From the NCBI GenBank assembly GCA_019192455.1, contig JAHCML010000005.1, forward strand, positions 128,853-177,483: a stretch of 48,631 bases of DNA, read 5' to 3'. Below, piece after piece: positions 1 through 8,683 of this stretch; position 1 is the stretch's first letter, and each line of letters opens with the position of its first letter. A program made the translations under genes and the position numbers. The notes under the pieces were generated by a model. That model saw only the letters and a program-made list of their open reading frames with translations, had not been told where the DNA came from and ran no database searches. The stretch comes from Alphaproteobacteria bacterium SS10. Lineage in GTDB: Bacteria; Pseudomonadota; Alphaproteobacteria; TMED2.

Positions 1-171
1 ATCGGCACCTAATAGGCGAACGGCCGGCTGCGGGTCTTCCACAAGCTCTGGGTTGGCGCCAAGCCAGATACCACCAAGCTCCTGAAGGCACTCATGGAGG
101 GCAACAACCAGCCCGCCCGACAGCTCGTCGCCAACCGGAATTCGGTTAGAGACGACGATTAAGCGCCCCAT
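1..171 (-). CDS. otsA: Trehalose-6-phosphate synthase, N-terminal fragment (cut by window edge)
   Basis: Reading the minus strand from the ATG at 169-171 gives 57 residues that run off the left edge. The N-terminus MGRLIVVSNRIPV followed by a GGL.VAL stretch is the nucleotide-sugar-binding start of GT20 trehalose-6-phosphate synthases, which join UDP-glucose and glucose-6-phosphate in the cytoplasm. A GAGGAGAG purine run lies upstream at some distance. The gene follows the phosphatase otsB by 64 bp on the same strand, so synthase and phosphatase are probably co-transcribed for osmoprotectant trehalose synthesis. Only the first eighth or so of the protein is visible; identity rests on this motif plus the otsB neighbour. 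Confidence 0.85.
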   Translation of the reverse strand, partial: MGRLIVVSNRIPVGDELSGGLVVALHECLQELGGIWLGANPELVEDPQPAVRLLGAD

Positions 172-235
172 TTTTCAAGTCCAATCACGTAAATCTCTCC
201 TCGGCCCAATATAACACCAGGCCCCCGAAAGAAGC

Positions 236-1003
236 TTAGCATGATTGCCGTTGCCAGCGGGCGAGCATCTCATGGACGGCGGCAGGATTCTGACATCTGA
301 ACGGGGCCATCGTCGGCCCATCCCCCACCTTGATGGCGGTGCCACCCTGGGCGAGCGCCACCTTGAACATGTCCTCATCGGTGGTGTCATCGCCGATGGC
401 GACGGGCGTTCCGGCACTGAATTGGGCCATCAACTTGGCAACCGCTGCACCCTTTGATGCCTCCCGATGCTTCAACTCAACTGCCATCTTGGCGTCATGC
501 AGTTCGAAGTCGGGTAGGGAGGAGAGGGCCATGGCGGCGGCCTCTCGCACCGCGGCTTCCGCCTCTGGCCGTCCACGGTAATGAAGGACCACACCGGTCG
601 CCTTCGGTTCACAGAGAATGCCGGGCAGGCTGTCGGCAAAGCGTTCCAAGGCACTGATTGTGTTGGTCAGGGCTGCCTCGATCTGGCCGGTTACCCGTTC
701 GATCTCACCGTTCTGGAACAGCTCTGCCCCATGGCCACCGGCAAGGATGCCGTCGTAATAGGGCAGAATGGATTGAATATCGGCAATCGCCCGACCGGAG
801 ACGAGGGCAATCCTACCATTGGTCTGGTCGCCCAGATTGGCCAGAAGGTCCTTTAGCGATGCGGGTACCGCGATGGCATCTGGCCGTGGGGCGATATCCA
901 CCAAGGTCCCATCAAAATCCAGGAATAGCGACGCATCTGCCAAGTTCGGCAATGGCAGTGATGGGCTCTCTGAGATGTCCTGGGGCTGTGGGTCGGCTGA
1001 CAT
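236..1003 (-). CDS. otsB: Trehalose-6-phosphate phosphatase
   Basis: 255 aa HAD-superfamily phosphatase that removes phosphate from trehalose-6-phosphate. HAD motif I is DFDGTLVDIAPRP, with the nucleophile D29 and acid D31. Motif II is near residue 67 (LVSGR) and the metal-binding motif IV is GDDTTDEDMF near residue 205. Length is typical of OtsB. It starts with ATG at 1001-1003, only 24 bp after the MATE gene stop, and precedes otsA on the same strand. The order otsB then otsA suggests one trehalose operon, possibly read through from the upstream MATE gene. Confidence 0.93.
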   Translation of the reverse strand: MSADPQPQDISESPSLPLPNLADASLFLDFDGTLVDIAPRPDAIAVPASLKDLLANLGDQTNGRIALVSGRAIADIQSILPYYDGILAGGHGAELFQNGEIERVTGQIEAALTNTISALERFADSLPGILCEPKATGVVLHYRGRPEAEAAVREAAAMALSSLPDFELHDAKMAVELKHREASKGAAVAKLMAQFSAGTPVAIGDDTTDEDMFKVALAQGGTAIKVGDGPTMAPFRCQNPAAVHEMLARWQRQSC

Positions 1004-1027
1004 TGTGATGTTGAAAGCTAGGGCGGA

Positions 1028-2422
1028 TTAGTTTCGAACCGCGAGATACTGCGCTGGTATCTCAACCGGCGCTGGCATTGGTTTGCTTATGAGGCGGGTC
1101 GCGCGGCAGGCGATAATGGCAAGATAGGCACCCATAAGGTTCGCCAAAACCGCGGCTAGCACAATCCCAAAATAGCCGAACAGCCATTGGCCTATAATGG
1201 TGGCGGGGATATAGACGGCGGCGATGCGGGTAACACTGGTGGCGAGCGAAAACACAGCGCGGTCGCGGGCGTTATTGGCGGCATTCGCAACCACCAGCAC
1301 GCCATAGCCAAACAGGGTCAGCCCAACAAATTGAAGGTATAGCGCGGCATGGCGGATCGCCTCATCGCCCTGGGCAATCAACCCGGCAATGGGCTGCGCA
1401 AACAGCAGTAGGGTGGCACCCGCCACCACGCCATAGGCGAGGCACGCCATGAAAGAGAGATGGGTAGCAAGCTCTGCGCGATCACGCTTTTCTGCACCCC
1501 AGTTCTGACCCACGACGGGTCCAATGCCACTGGATAGGGCCAGCATTGGCACCATGATGACAGCTTCAATCCGACCTGCGGCACCGAACCCGGCCACCGC
1601 CGCATCGCCAAAGCTGGCGACAAAGCCAGTCACAATCGCCATGCCTGCAGGGTTAATGGAATTCGACAGGGCGGCGGGGCCACCCACCCGCGCAATCCGG
1701 CGCAGCGTTTTATCCATGTCTTGGAGCGTTAGGCACGCAGTATTTAAGAACCGCTGTGTCAGCACATAGGCCAACACACCGATGGTCCCAAGGACCCGGG
1801 CAAGGGCGGTTGCCAAACCCGCACCAGCGGCACCCATCTCTGGTATCGGTCCATAGCCAAAGATCAGCAGCGGGTTCACCACCACGTTAAAGATCGCAAC
1901 GGCAACCATGACTCCGGCGGGCACAACGCTGGATCCGTTCGCCCGCACAACGGCATTCGCCGCCATCATGAGGACCAGGCCGGGAAAGCTAACGGCCCAG
2001 TAGAAAATGTAGTCCATCACCGCCTGTTTGGTGGCGCCCTTGGCCCCCATCAGGCTGAAGATAAACTCACCACCCAGGATCAGCAGGCCACCAACCACAA
2101 TGCCAAGCAACAGGGCAAAGCCTAGGCCATGGGCTGCCGCACGCGCGGCAAACTCTCTGTCCCCCTTGCCAATCGCTTGAGACACCACGGTGTTAAGGCC
2201 GGCACTAAGGCCGATTGATAGGCTAAGAACCGCGATGGTAACCGGGTATATAAAGCCGACGGCCGCAAGCTCATCCGGCCCGTACTGACCCAGAAAGTAG
2301 GCATCGGCGACGCCAACACTGATGACGGCCAGGATGCCGAGCGTCATTGGCGCGCTCATCCGGAACAGGGCGCGGGCGACGGGGCCCTCGGTTAGATTTC
2401 TGCTGTTTGCTTTTTCGCTCAC
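1028..2422 (-). CDS. MATE family efflux transporter
   Basis: 464 aa integral membrane protein with about twelve hydrophobic segments. The N-terminal pattern (TEGPVARALFRMSAPMTLGI) and two similar six-helix halves are those of multidrug and toxic compound extrusion carriers, which export cationic drugs or metabolites using Na+ or H+ gradients. The start is a GTG at 2420-2422; no ATG lies nearby in frame and the N-terminus begins just before the first conserved helix. It sits 61 bp downstream of the homocysteine methyltransferase gene and 24 bp upstream of otsB. The substrate cannot be told from sequence. Confidence 0.88.
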   Translation of the reverse strand: MSEKANSRNLTEGPVARALFRMSAPMTLGILAVISVGVADAYFLGQYGPDELAAVGFIYPVTIAVLSLSIGLSAGLNTVVSQAIGKGDREFAARAAAHGLGFALLLGIVVGGLLILGGEFIFSLMGAKGATKQAVMDYIFYWAVSFPGLVLMMAANAVVRANGSSVVPAGVMVAVAIFNVVVNPLLIFGYGPIPEMGAAGAGLATALARVLGTIGVLAYVLTQRFLNTACLTLQDMDKTLRRIARVGGPAALSNSINPAGMAIVTGFVASFGDAAVAGFGAAGRIEAVIMVPMLALSSGIGPVVGQNWGAEKRDRAELATHLSFMACLAYGVVAGATLLLFAQPIAGLIAQGDEAIRHAALYLQFVGLTLFGYGVLVVANAANNARDRAVFSLATSVTRIAAVYIPATIIGQWLFGYFGIVLAAVLANLMGAYLAIIACRATRLISKPMPAPVEIPAQYLAVRN

Positions 2423-2483
2423 GCGGCGAGTGCCAATTCATGGCACCGGCCATCCAACGCCTCAATACGGCTCATAGTATCGC

Positions 2484-3434
2484 TCAGGCAGCTTTGGCCA
2501 TCTGGTCGCGCCAATCTGCCAAGTGACGAATATGGTCCGGGCCAACCTCACAGCAGCCACCAAGTAAGCGTGCGCCCTGATCGTACCAGGATGCGATATG
2601 TTCGGCGTAAGCTGCCGGATCAAGATCGCGTCGGGCGCTCAACTGGTGAACACCGTCGCGGAAACGCCAATCACTGGGAATCTCGGTAAAGCCATTGGCA
2701 TAGCCACCAAATGGCCGGTCATTACGACCTTCCACGGCAGCTAGCGCAGGCATGGCGGCGGTCAGGGTTTCCGGCGATGAGCAGTTGAAGATTAAGCCAT
2801 CCACCTTCAAGCCCTCTAGGTGGCTAACCGCTTCAAAGATTGTCTCACCGCTTCTTAGTTTCGCGCTCAGATCATCGCGCAGGGTCCAAGAAACCCAGAC
2901 AGGCAAGCCGCAGTCTTGGCTTGCGATGGCAGCACCGCGGGCTTCCTCAGCCGTCGACATGGTCTCGATCAAGACAAGGTCTACATAGGGGCCCAAATGC
3001 TCCAGCATCTCTTGATAGAGTGGGATAGTCGTCTCTGTCGGTAATGTATGGTCTGGACGATAGCTGCCATTAAGCGGCGGCAATGACGCTGCCACCAAGA
3101 CAGGGCGGTCAACCTCATTCGCGGCTTTTTGCGCCAGTTCACCAGCTTGGCGGTTCATTGGGCCGATTTGATCTGCCATGCCGAAATCCCGCAAACGGTT
3201 CGGGTTGGTGGCATAGCTATTGGTGATCAAAAGATCAGCCCCGGCCGAGACGAAATCCCGGTGTACGCCGAGCACCATATCTGGATCGTCAACAAGCGCC
3301 TGTGCCGACCAAAGCTTTGAGCGATCGGAAACACCGCGCTTAATCAACTCCTGGCCCATACCGCCATCCATCAATAGGAAGGGATGGTCGCTCAGTAGTT
3401 TGTCGATGGTGGTCTGTCCGTTTTGATCGGCCAT
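2484..3434 (-). CDS. Homocysteine S-methyltransferase family protein
   Basis: 316 aa, one homocysteine-binding TIM-barrel domain. The N-terminal LLMDGGMGQELIKRG motif, the ITNSYATNP segment, a Cys in the FNCSSPE motif near residue 218 and the GGCCEVGP motif (C294, C295) supply the three Zn-binding cysteines of this family. It probably transfers a methyl group to homocysteine from S-methylmethionine or a betaine; the donor is unknown because the protein lacks the cobalamin and folate domains of MetH. ATG at 3432-3434 is preceded by GGAG. It is divergent from the esterase gene, with about 200 bp between them. Confidence 0.88.
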   Translation of the reverse strand: MADQNGQTTIDKLLSDHPFLLMDGGMGQELIKRGVSDRSKLWSAQALVDDPDMVLGVHRDFVSAGADLLITNSYATNPNRLRDFGMADQIGPMNRQAGELAQKAANEVDRPVLVAASLPPLNGSYRPDHTLPTETTIPLYQEMLEHLGPYVDLVLIETMSTAEEARGAAIASQDCGLPVWVSWTLRDDLSAKLRSGETIFEAVSHLEGLKVDGLIFNCSSPETLTAAMPALAAVEGRNDRPFGGYANGFTEIPSDWRFRDGVHQLSARRDLDPAAYAEHIASWYDQGARLLGGCCEVGPDHIRHLADWRDQMAKAA

Positions 3435-3637
3435 TGCTCGGCTCCGGTTTTATCTGTTGGGTCTGCGCTCAGAGGTATCAAACGTCTTTGGTTAATCTGC
3501 CGTCGCATATTCAGCGTGTTAGGTCTAATCCAAATCCACTTCTTTCGGCATCTTCGCGCAAGCGTGATGTGGAGAGCCTTGCAAAACAGAAGCCAAGCGC
3601 GCTGTCTGCCAGGCTTAATGTTGGGAAAGTTAAACCG

Positions 3638-4486
3638 ATGACAAGCCGCTCTATTTTATCCAGTCTCGCGCTTGCGATGGCTCTTTTCACGCTAATGGTG
3701 CCCGACGGCGTTAACGCCCAACAGGAATGTGGGGCGGCCGAACGACCCTGCGCGGTCGCCGATGGCAGCTATCAACTCTTCTCACCCCTAACTTTGCCGC
3801 GTGATGGCAAGGTGAAGGCGCTGGTCTATTTCCACGGCTGGCGCGGCACGGGCGCAGGTGTGATTGGCAATAAGGGGCTGCAAGAGATTGCGACCCGCTA
3901 TGACCTCTTATTGGTTGCCCCCAATGGCCGCAACCGCACCTGGGCCCATAATGGATCACCCAGCCAGGCGCGCGATGATCTGGCCTTCATCGATACCGTG
4001 TTGGAAGACATTATCGACGACCACAATGTGGATCCGCGGCGGATCTATGCGGCTGGCTTCTCACAGGGTGGGTCGATGGTATGGGATCTGATCTGTCGAC
4101 GCCCGGAACGCTTTGCCGGGTTCGCCCCAATCGCCGGCGCATTCTGGCATCCGCAGCCAGTTGAATGCGATGGCGGTGGAAGGGCACCCGTGGTGCACTA
4201 CCATGGCACCGGAGATGGCGTTGTGCCCATGACCGGACGCCCGATCGGCAGCGCCTACCGCCAAGGGGATGTCCGCTACAGCATTGATACCCTAGCCCAG
4301 GCCAACCAATGCCCAGCGGCGCGGCAGATAACCCCGGCCGATAGCGAGTTGAGCTGTCAGGATTGGAGTGGCTGTGGCAATGGCGGCGGCATTCAGCTTT
4401 GCCTCCATGATGGCGGCCATATCCGCCCGCCGGGATGGTTTGACCGGGCGGCGGATTGGTGGGGCCTAAAACCGCTCAATCCTTGA
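3638..4486 (+). CDS. Secreted PHB-depolymerase/feruloyl-esterase-like hydrolase (LpqC family)
   Basis: 282 aa from the ATG at 3638, chosen because a signal peptide follows directly (MTSRSILSSL, a hydrophobic core, cleavage probably after VNA-QQ). The mature part is an alpha/beta hydrolase with an oxyanion region (YFHGWRGTG), the nucleophile elbow GFSQGG with S142, an acid in the HGTGDGVVP segment and a late HDGGH histidine. This arrangement is that of the polyhydroxybutyrate depolymerase/LpqC esterases, so a periplasmic or secreted ester hydrolase is likely; the substrate is unknown. Several cysteines may form disulfides. The frame is open upstream to 3434 but lacks a signal there. Confidence 0.82.
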   Translation: MTSRSILSSLALAMALFTLMVPDGVNAQQECGAAERPCAVADGSYQLFSPLTLPRDGKVKALVYFHGWRGTGAGVIGNKGLQEIATRYDLLLVAPNGRNRTWAHNGSPSQARDDLAFIDTVLEDIIDDHNVDPRRIYAAGFSQGGSMVWDLICRRPERFAGFAPIAGAFWHPQPVECDGGGRAPVVHYHGTGDGVVPMTGRPIGSAYRQGDVRYSIDTLAQANQCPAARQITPADSELSCQDWSGCGNGGGIQLCLHDGGHIRPPGWFDRAADWWGLKPLNP

Positions 4487-4496
4487 GGTACCGGTG

Positions 4497-4525
4497 ACAA
4501 CGGGTGTTTTCTCCGTTGTTTTCTT
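4497..4525 (+). terminator. Rho-independent terminator after the esterase
   Basis: Perfect 7-bp arms ACAACGG (4497-4503) and CCGTTGT (4513-4519) enclose a 9-nt loop and are followed by TTTCTT. The hairpin begins 10 bp after the esterase stop codon, so it probably ends that transcript before the tRNA gene. Confidence 0.75.
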
Positions 4526-4625
4526 GAAGGTAACACTTGGCATCTACCATATAGATTGGTAGACCAACGCTCCCGGTGCGCCCCGCCAGACCTTCGGGCG
4601 GCGGAATTCGGTCATCGGCGATTGG

Positions 4626-4703
<78 letters not shown>

Positions 4704-4705
4704 CA

Positions 4706-4749
4706 AAATCAAGGGCTTAGTGAGAAACTCACTAAGCCCTGATTTGTTT
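4706..4749 (+). terminator. Strong terminator after tRNA-fMet
   Basis: A long hairpin starts four bases after the tRNA 3' end. The arms AAATCAAGGGCTTAGTGAG and CTCACTAAGCCCTGATTT are complementary over about 17-18 bp with a single bulge, and enclose a three-base AAA loop. GTTTC follows. The stem is AT-rich at its base, so it may work in both directions. Confidence 0.88.
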
Positions 4750-4851
4750 CTAGAGCGTGCTCTGGCCGCGATGATACCTTGCTTGGGCGTTCGGTGGTTG
4801 GCCCTTACCTTGTCGGTGGGTCCAGCCCTCAGCTCGGCTCAATATTTTCCC

Positions 4852-5496
4852 ATGTCTAAAAACTCATCCTATGGCCTGAACAAGGCTGAGCTGTTTGTGC
4901 TCGCTATTGTTTTGATCGCATTGCTGGCGTCGTTGTTCATGACCATGACCCACGCGCAGAACCTGCTGAATGCCTTTATCCCCTTTAGCGGCCTGCCGAT
5001 CCTATATGCACTCGGTTTGATTGGCTCCGGGCCTATTGCTTATTATTTTGTGAAGAAGTGCCTGCGCGTTGCTGAGGATCTTTCAGACCTAAAAGAGAAG
5101 GTTCAAGACGCCCCGGATGATCGACGTGCCGAGAAGATGAACGACGAGATCAAGCGCCTGAACGGCGTGTTGCTCGGCGTGGTCGCGGGCGGTCTACTGC
5201 TAAGTTATCTAGGTGCCGCCAGTATGCTCTTGCTGAACAAGGCTGGTGCCAGTCTCCAGGCGGAAGAGGTCGGCCTAGTAACCAGCGCCTTTATTCGAAC
5301 CGAAAGCTCGAGCACCAGCGGCAGCGCCACCAGCACGCAGTACTGTCTGGTCGCTGTTGAGTTCGCCAATGGCGATGCGATTAGTCTCAGGGAAGATACC
5401 CGCAGATGCCAACGGTTGGGCGAGGGTGATGAGCTTCCCTTCACCCGCTACCGAGGTCTATTCGGCCTAGCCTATTACAGCCAAGTATCGGGATAG
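4852..5496 (+). CDS. Unknown membrane protein with three hydrophobic segments
   Basis: 214 aa from the ATG at 4852 (MSKNSSYGLNK). The open frame continues upstream through the tRNA and terminator, so a start must lie after 4750; ATG 4771 is an alternative that would add a hydrophobic N-terminus. Predicted segments: TM1 about residues 14-33, TM2 about 46-66, a charged, probably coiled helix (LSDLKEKVQD... RRAEKMNDEIKRL), then TM3 about 104-127. A C-terminal domain of about 85 residues with two cysteines (YCLVAVEF, RRCQRLG) follows. I do not recognise a family. No clear Shine-Dalgarno is seen for either start. Confidence 0.6.
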   Translation: MSKNSSYGLNKAELFVLAIVLIALLASLFMTMTHAQNLLNAFIPFSGLPILYALGLIGSGPIAYYFVKKCLRVAEDLSDLKEKVQDAPDDRRAEKMNDEIKRLNGVLLGVVAGGLLLSYLGAASMLLLNKAGASLQAEEVGLVTSAFIRTESSSTSGSATSTQYCLVAVEFANGDAISLREDTRRCQRLGEGDELPFTRYRGLFGLAYYSQVSG

Positions 5497-5636
5497 ATTA
5501 ATGGCTGCACGCGCTCGGCGGCTGACCCTGGCAGTTCGCCCCAAAATCTAGCGTTTTTGCCCTCTTGGCCGGGTTGAGTTACGCTCAACCTCCGATTGCC
5601 GCTTATGCGGTGGCTAGCAAATGTGGGGGTCTGTCT

Positions 5637-6230
5637 ATGTCTCAGGATCGGAATTCCAACACTGTTATCGACCTTGCTGGGGTCAGGCTTTTCGCCGTGT
5701 TTCCACTTGCCGCCCTTATCGGGGTGGTGATGCTGACCGCTGGCATGCCACTGGCCTTGGCGCAATCAACCTCTCTGGGTGAGCTGGATGCCAAGGAGGG
5801 GGAGGCCTGGGTAAATCAAATTCCACTGCCTGATTTACCGCTGCCTGAGGTGCTCCCAAATGGTGAGTCCCTAAGCTCCGCCGCGTTCAAACCACGGCTT
5901 AGCGATGAAGAGGTTGAGGCCATGGGTGATCGCGCTATCGAGCGGTTAGAGGCCTCTATCGTGAATGGATATGTGCGAATTCCTGGTACGAGCGCCCAGC
6001 CCAAAGGGAGTGCGGTTACCTTCAGTCCAATCGCGATGATTGCGTTGGATTGCGATGTGAACGGGCCGCGATTGCATAGTCCGTTCAATGATCGCCATCT
6101 GAAGCTTACCGAAGAATGGCACCCGCTTAACAAAGGGCCGTTTTTCATCTACGCGACGGATAGGCAGAAGGCAGGTGTTTGCGAAGGTGTTTTCGCAAAA
6201 CTGACCAGTATCACGGCCGGATCGTCATGA
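5637..6230 (+). CDS. Unknown secreted or periplasmic protein
   Basis: 197 aa from the ATG at 5637, 8-10 bases after a GGGGGT run. The start adds a polar N-region (about 15 residues), one hydrophobic stretch (about 17-38) and an ALAQ-like cleavage site, so the protein is probably exported. The mature region has a Pro/Leu-rich segment (IPLPDLPLPEVLP), a predicted acidic helix (SDEEVEAMGDRAIERLEA) and two cysteines (ALDCDVNG, AGVCEGVF). No family is recognised. It lies 140 bp after the previous unknown membrane protein on the same strand, and the two may be expressed together. The upstream TTG at 5565 is in frame but adds nothing plausible. Confidence 0.6.
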   Translation: MSQDRNSNTVIDLAGVRLFAVFPLAALIGVVMLTAGMPLALAQSTSLGELDAKEGEAWVNQIPLPDLPLPEVLPNGESLSSAAFKPRLSDEEVEAMGDRAIERLEASIVNGYVRIPGTSAQPKGSAVTFSPIAMIALDCDVNGPRLHSPFNDRHLKLTEEWHPLNKGPFFIYATDRQKAGVCEGVFAKLTSITAGSS

Positions 6231-6283
6231 TTGGATAGCAGAGCGGTTAGCCGGTTCGGCCGCCCGCTCTGACAATCCAATTC

Positions 6284-7138
6284 TTAGCCACCAAGCCCGG
6301 TATGGGCAAAGTCAGCTTCAGAGTGCCGCTCTGGCACCTTCTCATTGTCCTCGCCCCAGGTGCGATTGACGAGACGGCCGCGCTGAACGGCTTTGCGCTC
6401 AGCGATCTCAGCTGTCCAGCGTTGCAGGTGCTTGTAGCTGTCGACATCTAGGAACTCGCCAGCATCGTAAATCTTGCCCTGGGCCAGCACGCCATACCAT
6501 GGCCAGATCGCGATATCGGCGACGGTGTACTCATCACCCGCAATGAATTTGGAGGCTGCCAAACGCTGGTCGAGCACATCTAGCTGACGCTTGGTTTCCA
6601 TGGTGAAGCGGTCGATTGGGTAACGGAACTTCTCTGGCGCATAGGCATAGAAATGGCCAAAGCCACCGCCCAGATAGGGCGCGCTGCCCATCTGCCAGAA
6701 CAACCAGTTGAACGTCTCCGCTCGTTTCGCTGGATCCGTGGGTAGGAACGCGCCGAACTTCTCAGCGAGGTAGGTCAGGATTGACCCTGACTCAAACACG
6801 CGGACTGGGGATGGCCCGCTGCGGTCAAGCAGGGCGGGGATTTTCGAGTTCGGGTTGATATCGACAAAGCCACTGCCGAACTGATCAGCATCGCCGATAT
6901 TGATCATCCAGGCATCATACTCCGCCCCCTTATGGCCGAGGGCCAGGAGCTCTTCGAGCATGATGGTTACCTTCACCCCGTTGGGCGTACCCATGGAGTA
7001 AAGCTGCAGCGGGTGCTCACCGACCGGCAGTTCTTTCTCCTCCCGCGCGCCGGCGGTTGGGCGATTGATATTGGCAAACTTGCCGCCATTCTCAGCGTCT
7101 GGGGTCCAGACTTTGGGCGGTTCATAAACGTCGCTCAT
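6284..7138 (-). CDS. yghU: YghU-type glutathione S-transferase / glutathione-dependent disulfide-bond oxidoreductase
   Basis: 284 aa, collinear with the E. coli YghU nu-class GST. It has the same N-terminal extension (a KVWTPD motif, then FANINRPTAG), LPVGEHPLQLYS, GTPNGVKVTIMLEEL at the glutathione-binding site, NPNSKIPALLD, ESGSILTYLAEKFG, and a C-terminal helical domain with AGDEYTVADIAIWPW. These enzymes bind two glutathiones and reduce disulfides or peroxides in the cytoplasm. The ATG at 7136-7138 follows GATAAGAAG. The next gene upstream on the strand is a flavodoxin-like protein, suggesting a small redox pair. The family assignment is secure; the in vivo substrate is not known. Confidence 0.92.
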   Translation of the reverse strand: MSDVYEPPKVWTPDAENGGKFANINRPTAGAREEKELPVGEHPLQLYSMGTPNGVKVTIMLEELLALGHKGAEYDAWMINIGDADQFGSGFVDINPNSKIPALLDRSGPSPVRVFESGSILTYLAEKFGAFLPTDPAKRAETFNWLFWQMGSAPYLGGGFGHFYAYAPEKFRYPIDRFTMETKRQLDVLDQRLAASKFIAGDEYTVADIAIWPWYGVLAQGKIYDAGEFLDVDSYKHLQRWTAEIAERKAVQRGRLVNRTWGEDNEKVPERHSEADFAHTGLGG

Positions 7139-7252
7139 AGCTTCTTATCCGTTCATATTTTGGGCGTGTTGCTGGATCGATTGCCAGCACAGGTCGCGAT
7201 ACACATGGCGTGTCCAGCCCCCTGGTTAAAGCGAAACCTTGTGATGACTTGC

Positions 7253-7720
7253 TCAATAGATCCCGGCATCGAGCCCGGCGGCGAGGGTTTGGGCGAGTTC
7301 GGCCACGGCATCCTTAAAGGCTTCATCCCAATCACCCTGCAGGGTCAGAGGTGGTTGAACCAGGCGCCAGTTTAGGCCGGTGAAGATACTCTCCAAAGCC
7401 CGGCGGGTACCGGTGCCATCACTGCCGGCCCGCACATAAAGCGCCACGGGCAGGCCATCGGTTTTGCCCTCCCACTCATAGAAACTGCGATCAAACAGAT
7501 CCTTGGTAAGACCGGCCATATAGCCAAGGTTCTCGGTTGTGCCGAACAGCACCGCCTGGCTCCCTAACACGTCTTCGGCTTGGGTCTCTTGCGGGGTTTG
7601 CAGCCGTACCTCAACGGCATCGAACATCGGGTCGCGGGCAGCCTCGGCGGCGGCCTCCCGCAGCCGTTTGGTGTTCGGCGACGGGTCGGTGGCGATGATC
7701 AGTAGTTTCTTGGTGGCCAT
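7253..7720 (-). CDS. Flavodoxin-like / NAD(P)H-dependent FMN reductase family protein
   Basis: 155 aa flavodoxin-fold protein. The N-terminal beta strand and phosphate loop (LLIIATDPSPNTKRLREAA) match an FMN-binding P-loop. The central LFGTTENLGYMAGLTKDLFDRSFYEWEG segment is the loop over the isoalloxazine ring, with the usual aromatic residues. It is likely to bind FMN and move electrons, or to act as a small quinone or flavin reductase. ATG at 7718-7720. It is followed after 114 bp by the yghU-like gene on the same strand, and is divergent from ppk2 by 68 bp. The partner is unknown. Confidence 0.7.
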   Translation of the reverse strand: MATKKLLIIATDPSPNTKRLREAAAEAARDPMFDAVEVRLQTPQETQAEDVLGSQAVLFGTTENLGYMAGLTKDLFDRSFYEWEGKTDGLPVALYVRAGSDGTGTRRALESIFTGLNWRLVQPPLTLQGDWDEAFKDAVAELAQTLAAGLDAGIY

Positions 7721-7788
7721 GTTTTGGTGCTATTCCTGATCGGGTTGATCGTAATGGGCCGCAGGCTTGGATTGGTTGGCAGGAAACC

Positions 7789-8517
7789 ATGGATAAGAAA
7801 CAACAAAAAGAAGAGATCAAGCGCCTGCAGCGGCATTTGCTCCAGATCCAGCATGCCTATACCCGGGATGGTCGCAAGGCGATGATCGTGCTGGAGGGCT
7901 GGGATGCCGCCGGTAAGGGGGGGTTAATCCGCCGCTTTGCCGCCGGGCTCGACCCCCGGCCATTAAAGGTCTGGCGCATCGGTCCCCCGGCGGAGACCGA
8001 GGAGGGGGCCCATTGGTTGCGTCGCTTCTGGGTCAAGGTACCGGCGGGCGGTGAGATCGCGGTCTTCGATCGCTCTTGGTATGGCAGGGTTCTGGTTGAG
8101 CGTATTGAAGGGTTCGCGAGTGAGGATGAATGGCGCCGCGCCTATGATGAGATCAACCATTGGGAACAATCACTCTGTGGTGAGGGCTACCGGCTGGTGA
8201 AGCTGTTCCTCGACATTACACCGGAAGAGCAGTTGAACAGGTTCCGCGACCGTTATGACAACCCGGCCAAGCGCTGGAAGATTACTGAAGACGACCTCCG
8301 CAACAGGGCGCGTTGGGATGATTATGCTGCCGCTTATGAGGAGATGATTGAGCGGACAAGCAGCGATTTCGCCCCCTGGCATCGCCTGAAAACCGACAGT
8401 AAGCATGAGGCACGGGTGCGTGGCCTAACCGCGATTGCCGATCATCTGTCGGACGGTGTTGATCTGGCCTGGCCAGACGTATCCCCCTCAATTCACAAGT
8501 TTTTTGCCCAGAACTAG
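7789..8517 (+). CDS. ppk2: Polyphosphate kinase 2 family protein
   Basis: 242 aa, a single PPK2 domain, the usual size for class I or III enzymes. The Walker A motif GWDAAGKGG (residues about 37-45) and Walker B/lid motif DRSWYGR (94-100) are intact, along with an RRFWVKVPAGGEIA segment and a basic lid (RFRDRYDNPAKRWKITEDDL). The enzyme transfers phosphate between polyphosphate and ADP/GDP or AMP in the cytoplasm, balancing nucleotide pools against stored polyphosphate. The residues that separate ADP- from AMP-phosphorylating classes cannot be judged by eye. It stands alone, divergent from the flavodoxin-like gene. Confidence 0.9.
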   Translation: MDKKQQKEEIKRLQRHLLQIQHAYTRDGRKAMIVLEGWDAAGKGGLIRRFAAGLDPRPLKVWRIGPPAETEEGAHWLRRFWVKVPAGGEIAVFDRSWYGRVLVERIEGFASEDEWRRAYDEINHWEQSLCGEGYRLVKLFLDITPEEQLNRFRDRYDNPAKRWKITEDDLRNRARWDDYAAAYEEMIERTSSDFAPWHRLKTDSKHEARVRGLTAIADHLSDGVDLAWPDVSPSIHKFFAQN

Positions 8518-8683
8518 GCGGTAGCCAGATGCCGCGCCGGTTTCATCTTGGTTAACAGGGCTAAGCCTGCGGACGAGCGGCTCATGATCTCGTAATCTCA
8601 CGTGACTCGCGTTCGGCCGGGCTGGGCGCTAGGCTAGAGAAAAGAACGGGGTAGAACCCGCGGCATGTAAGGCCCCTGGATCG

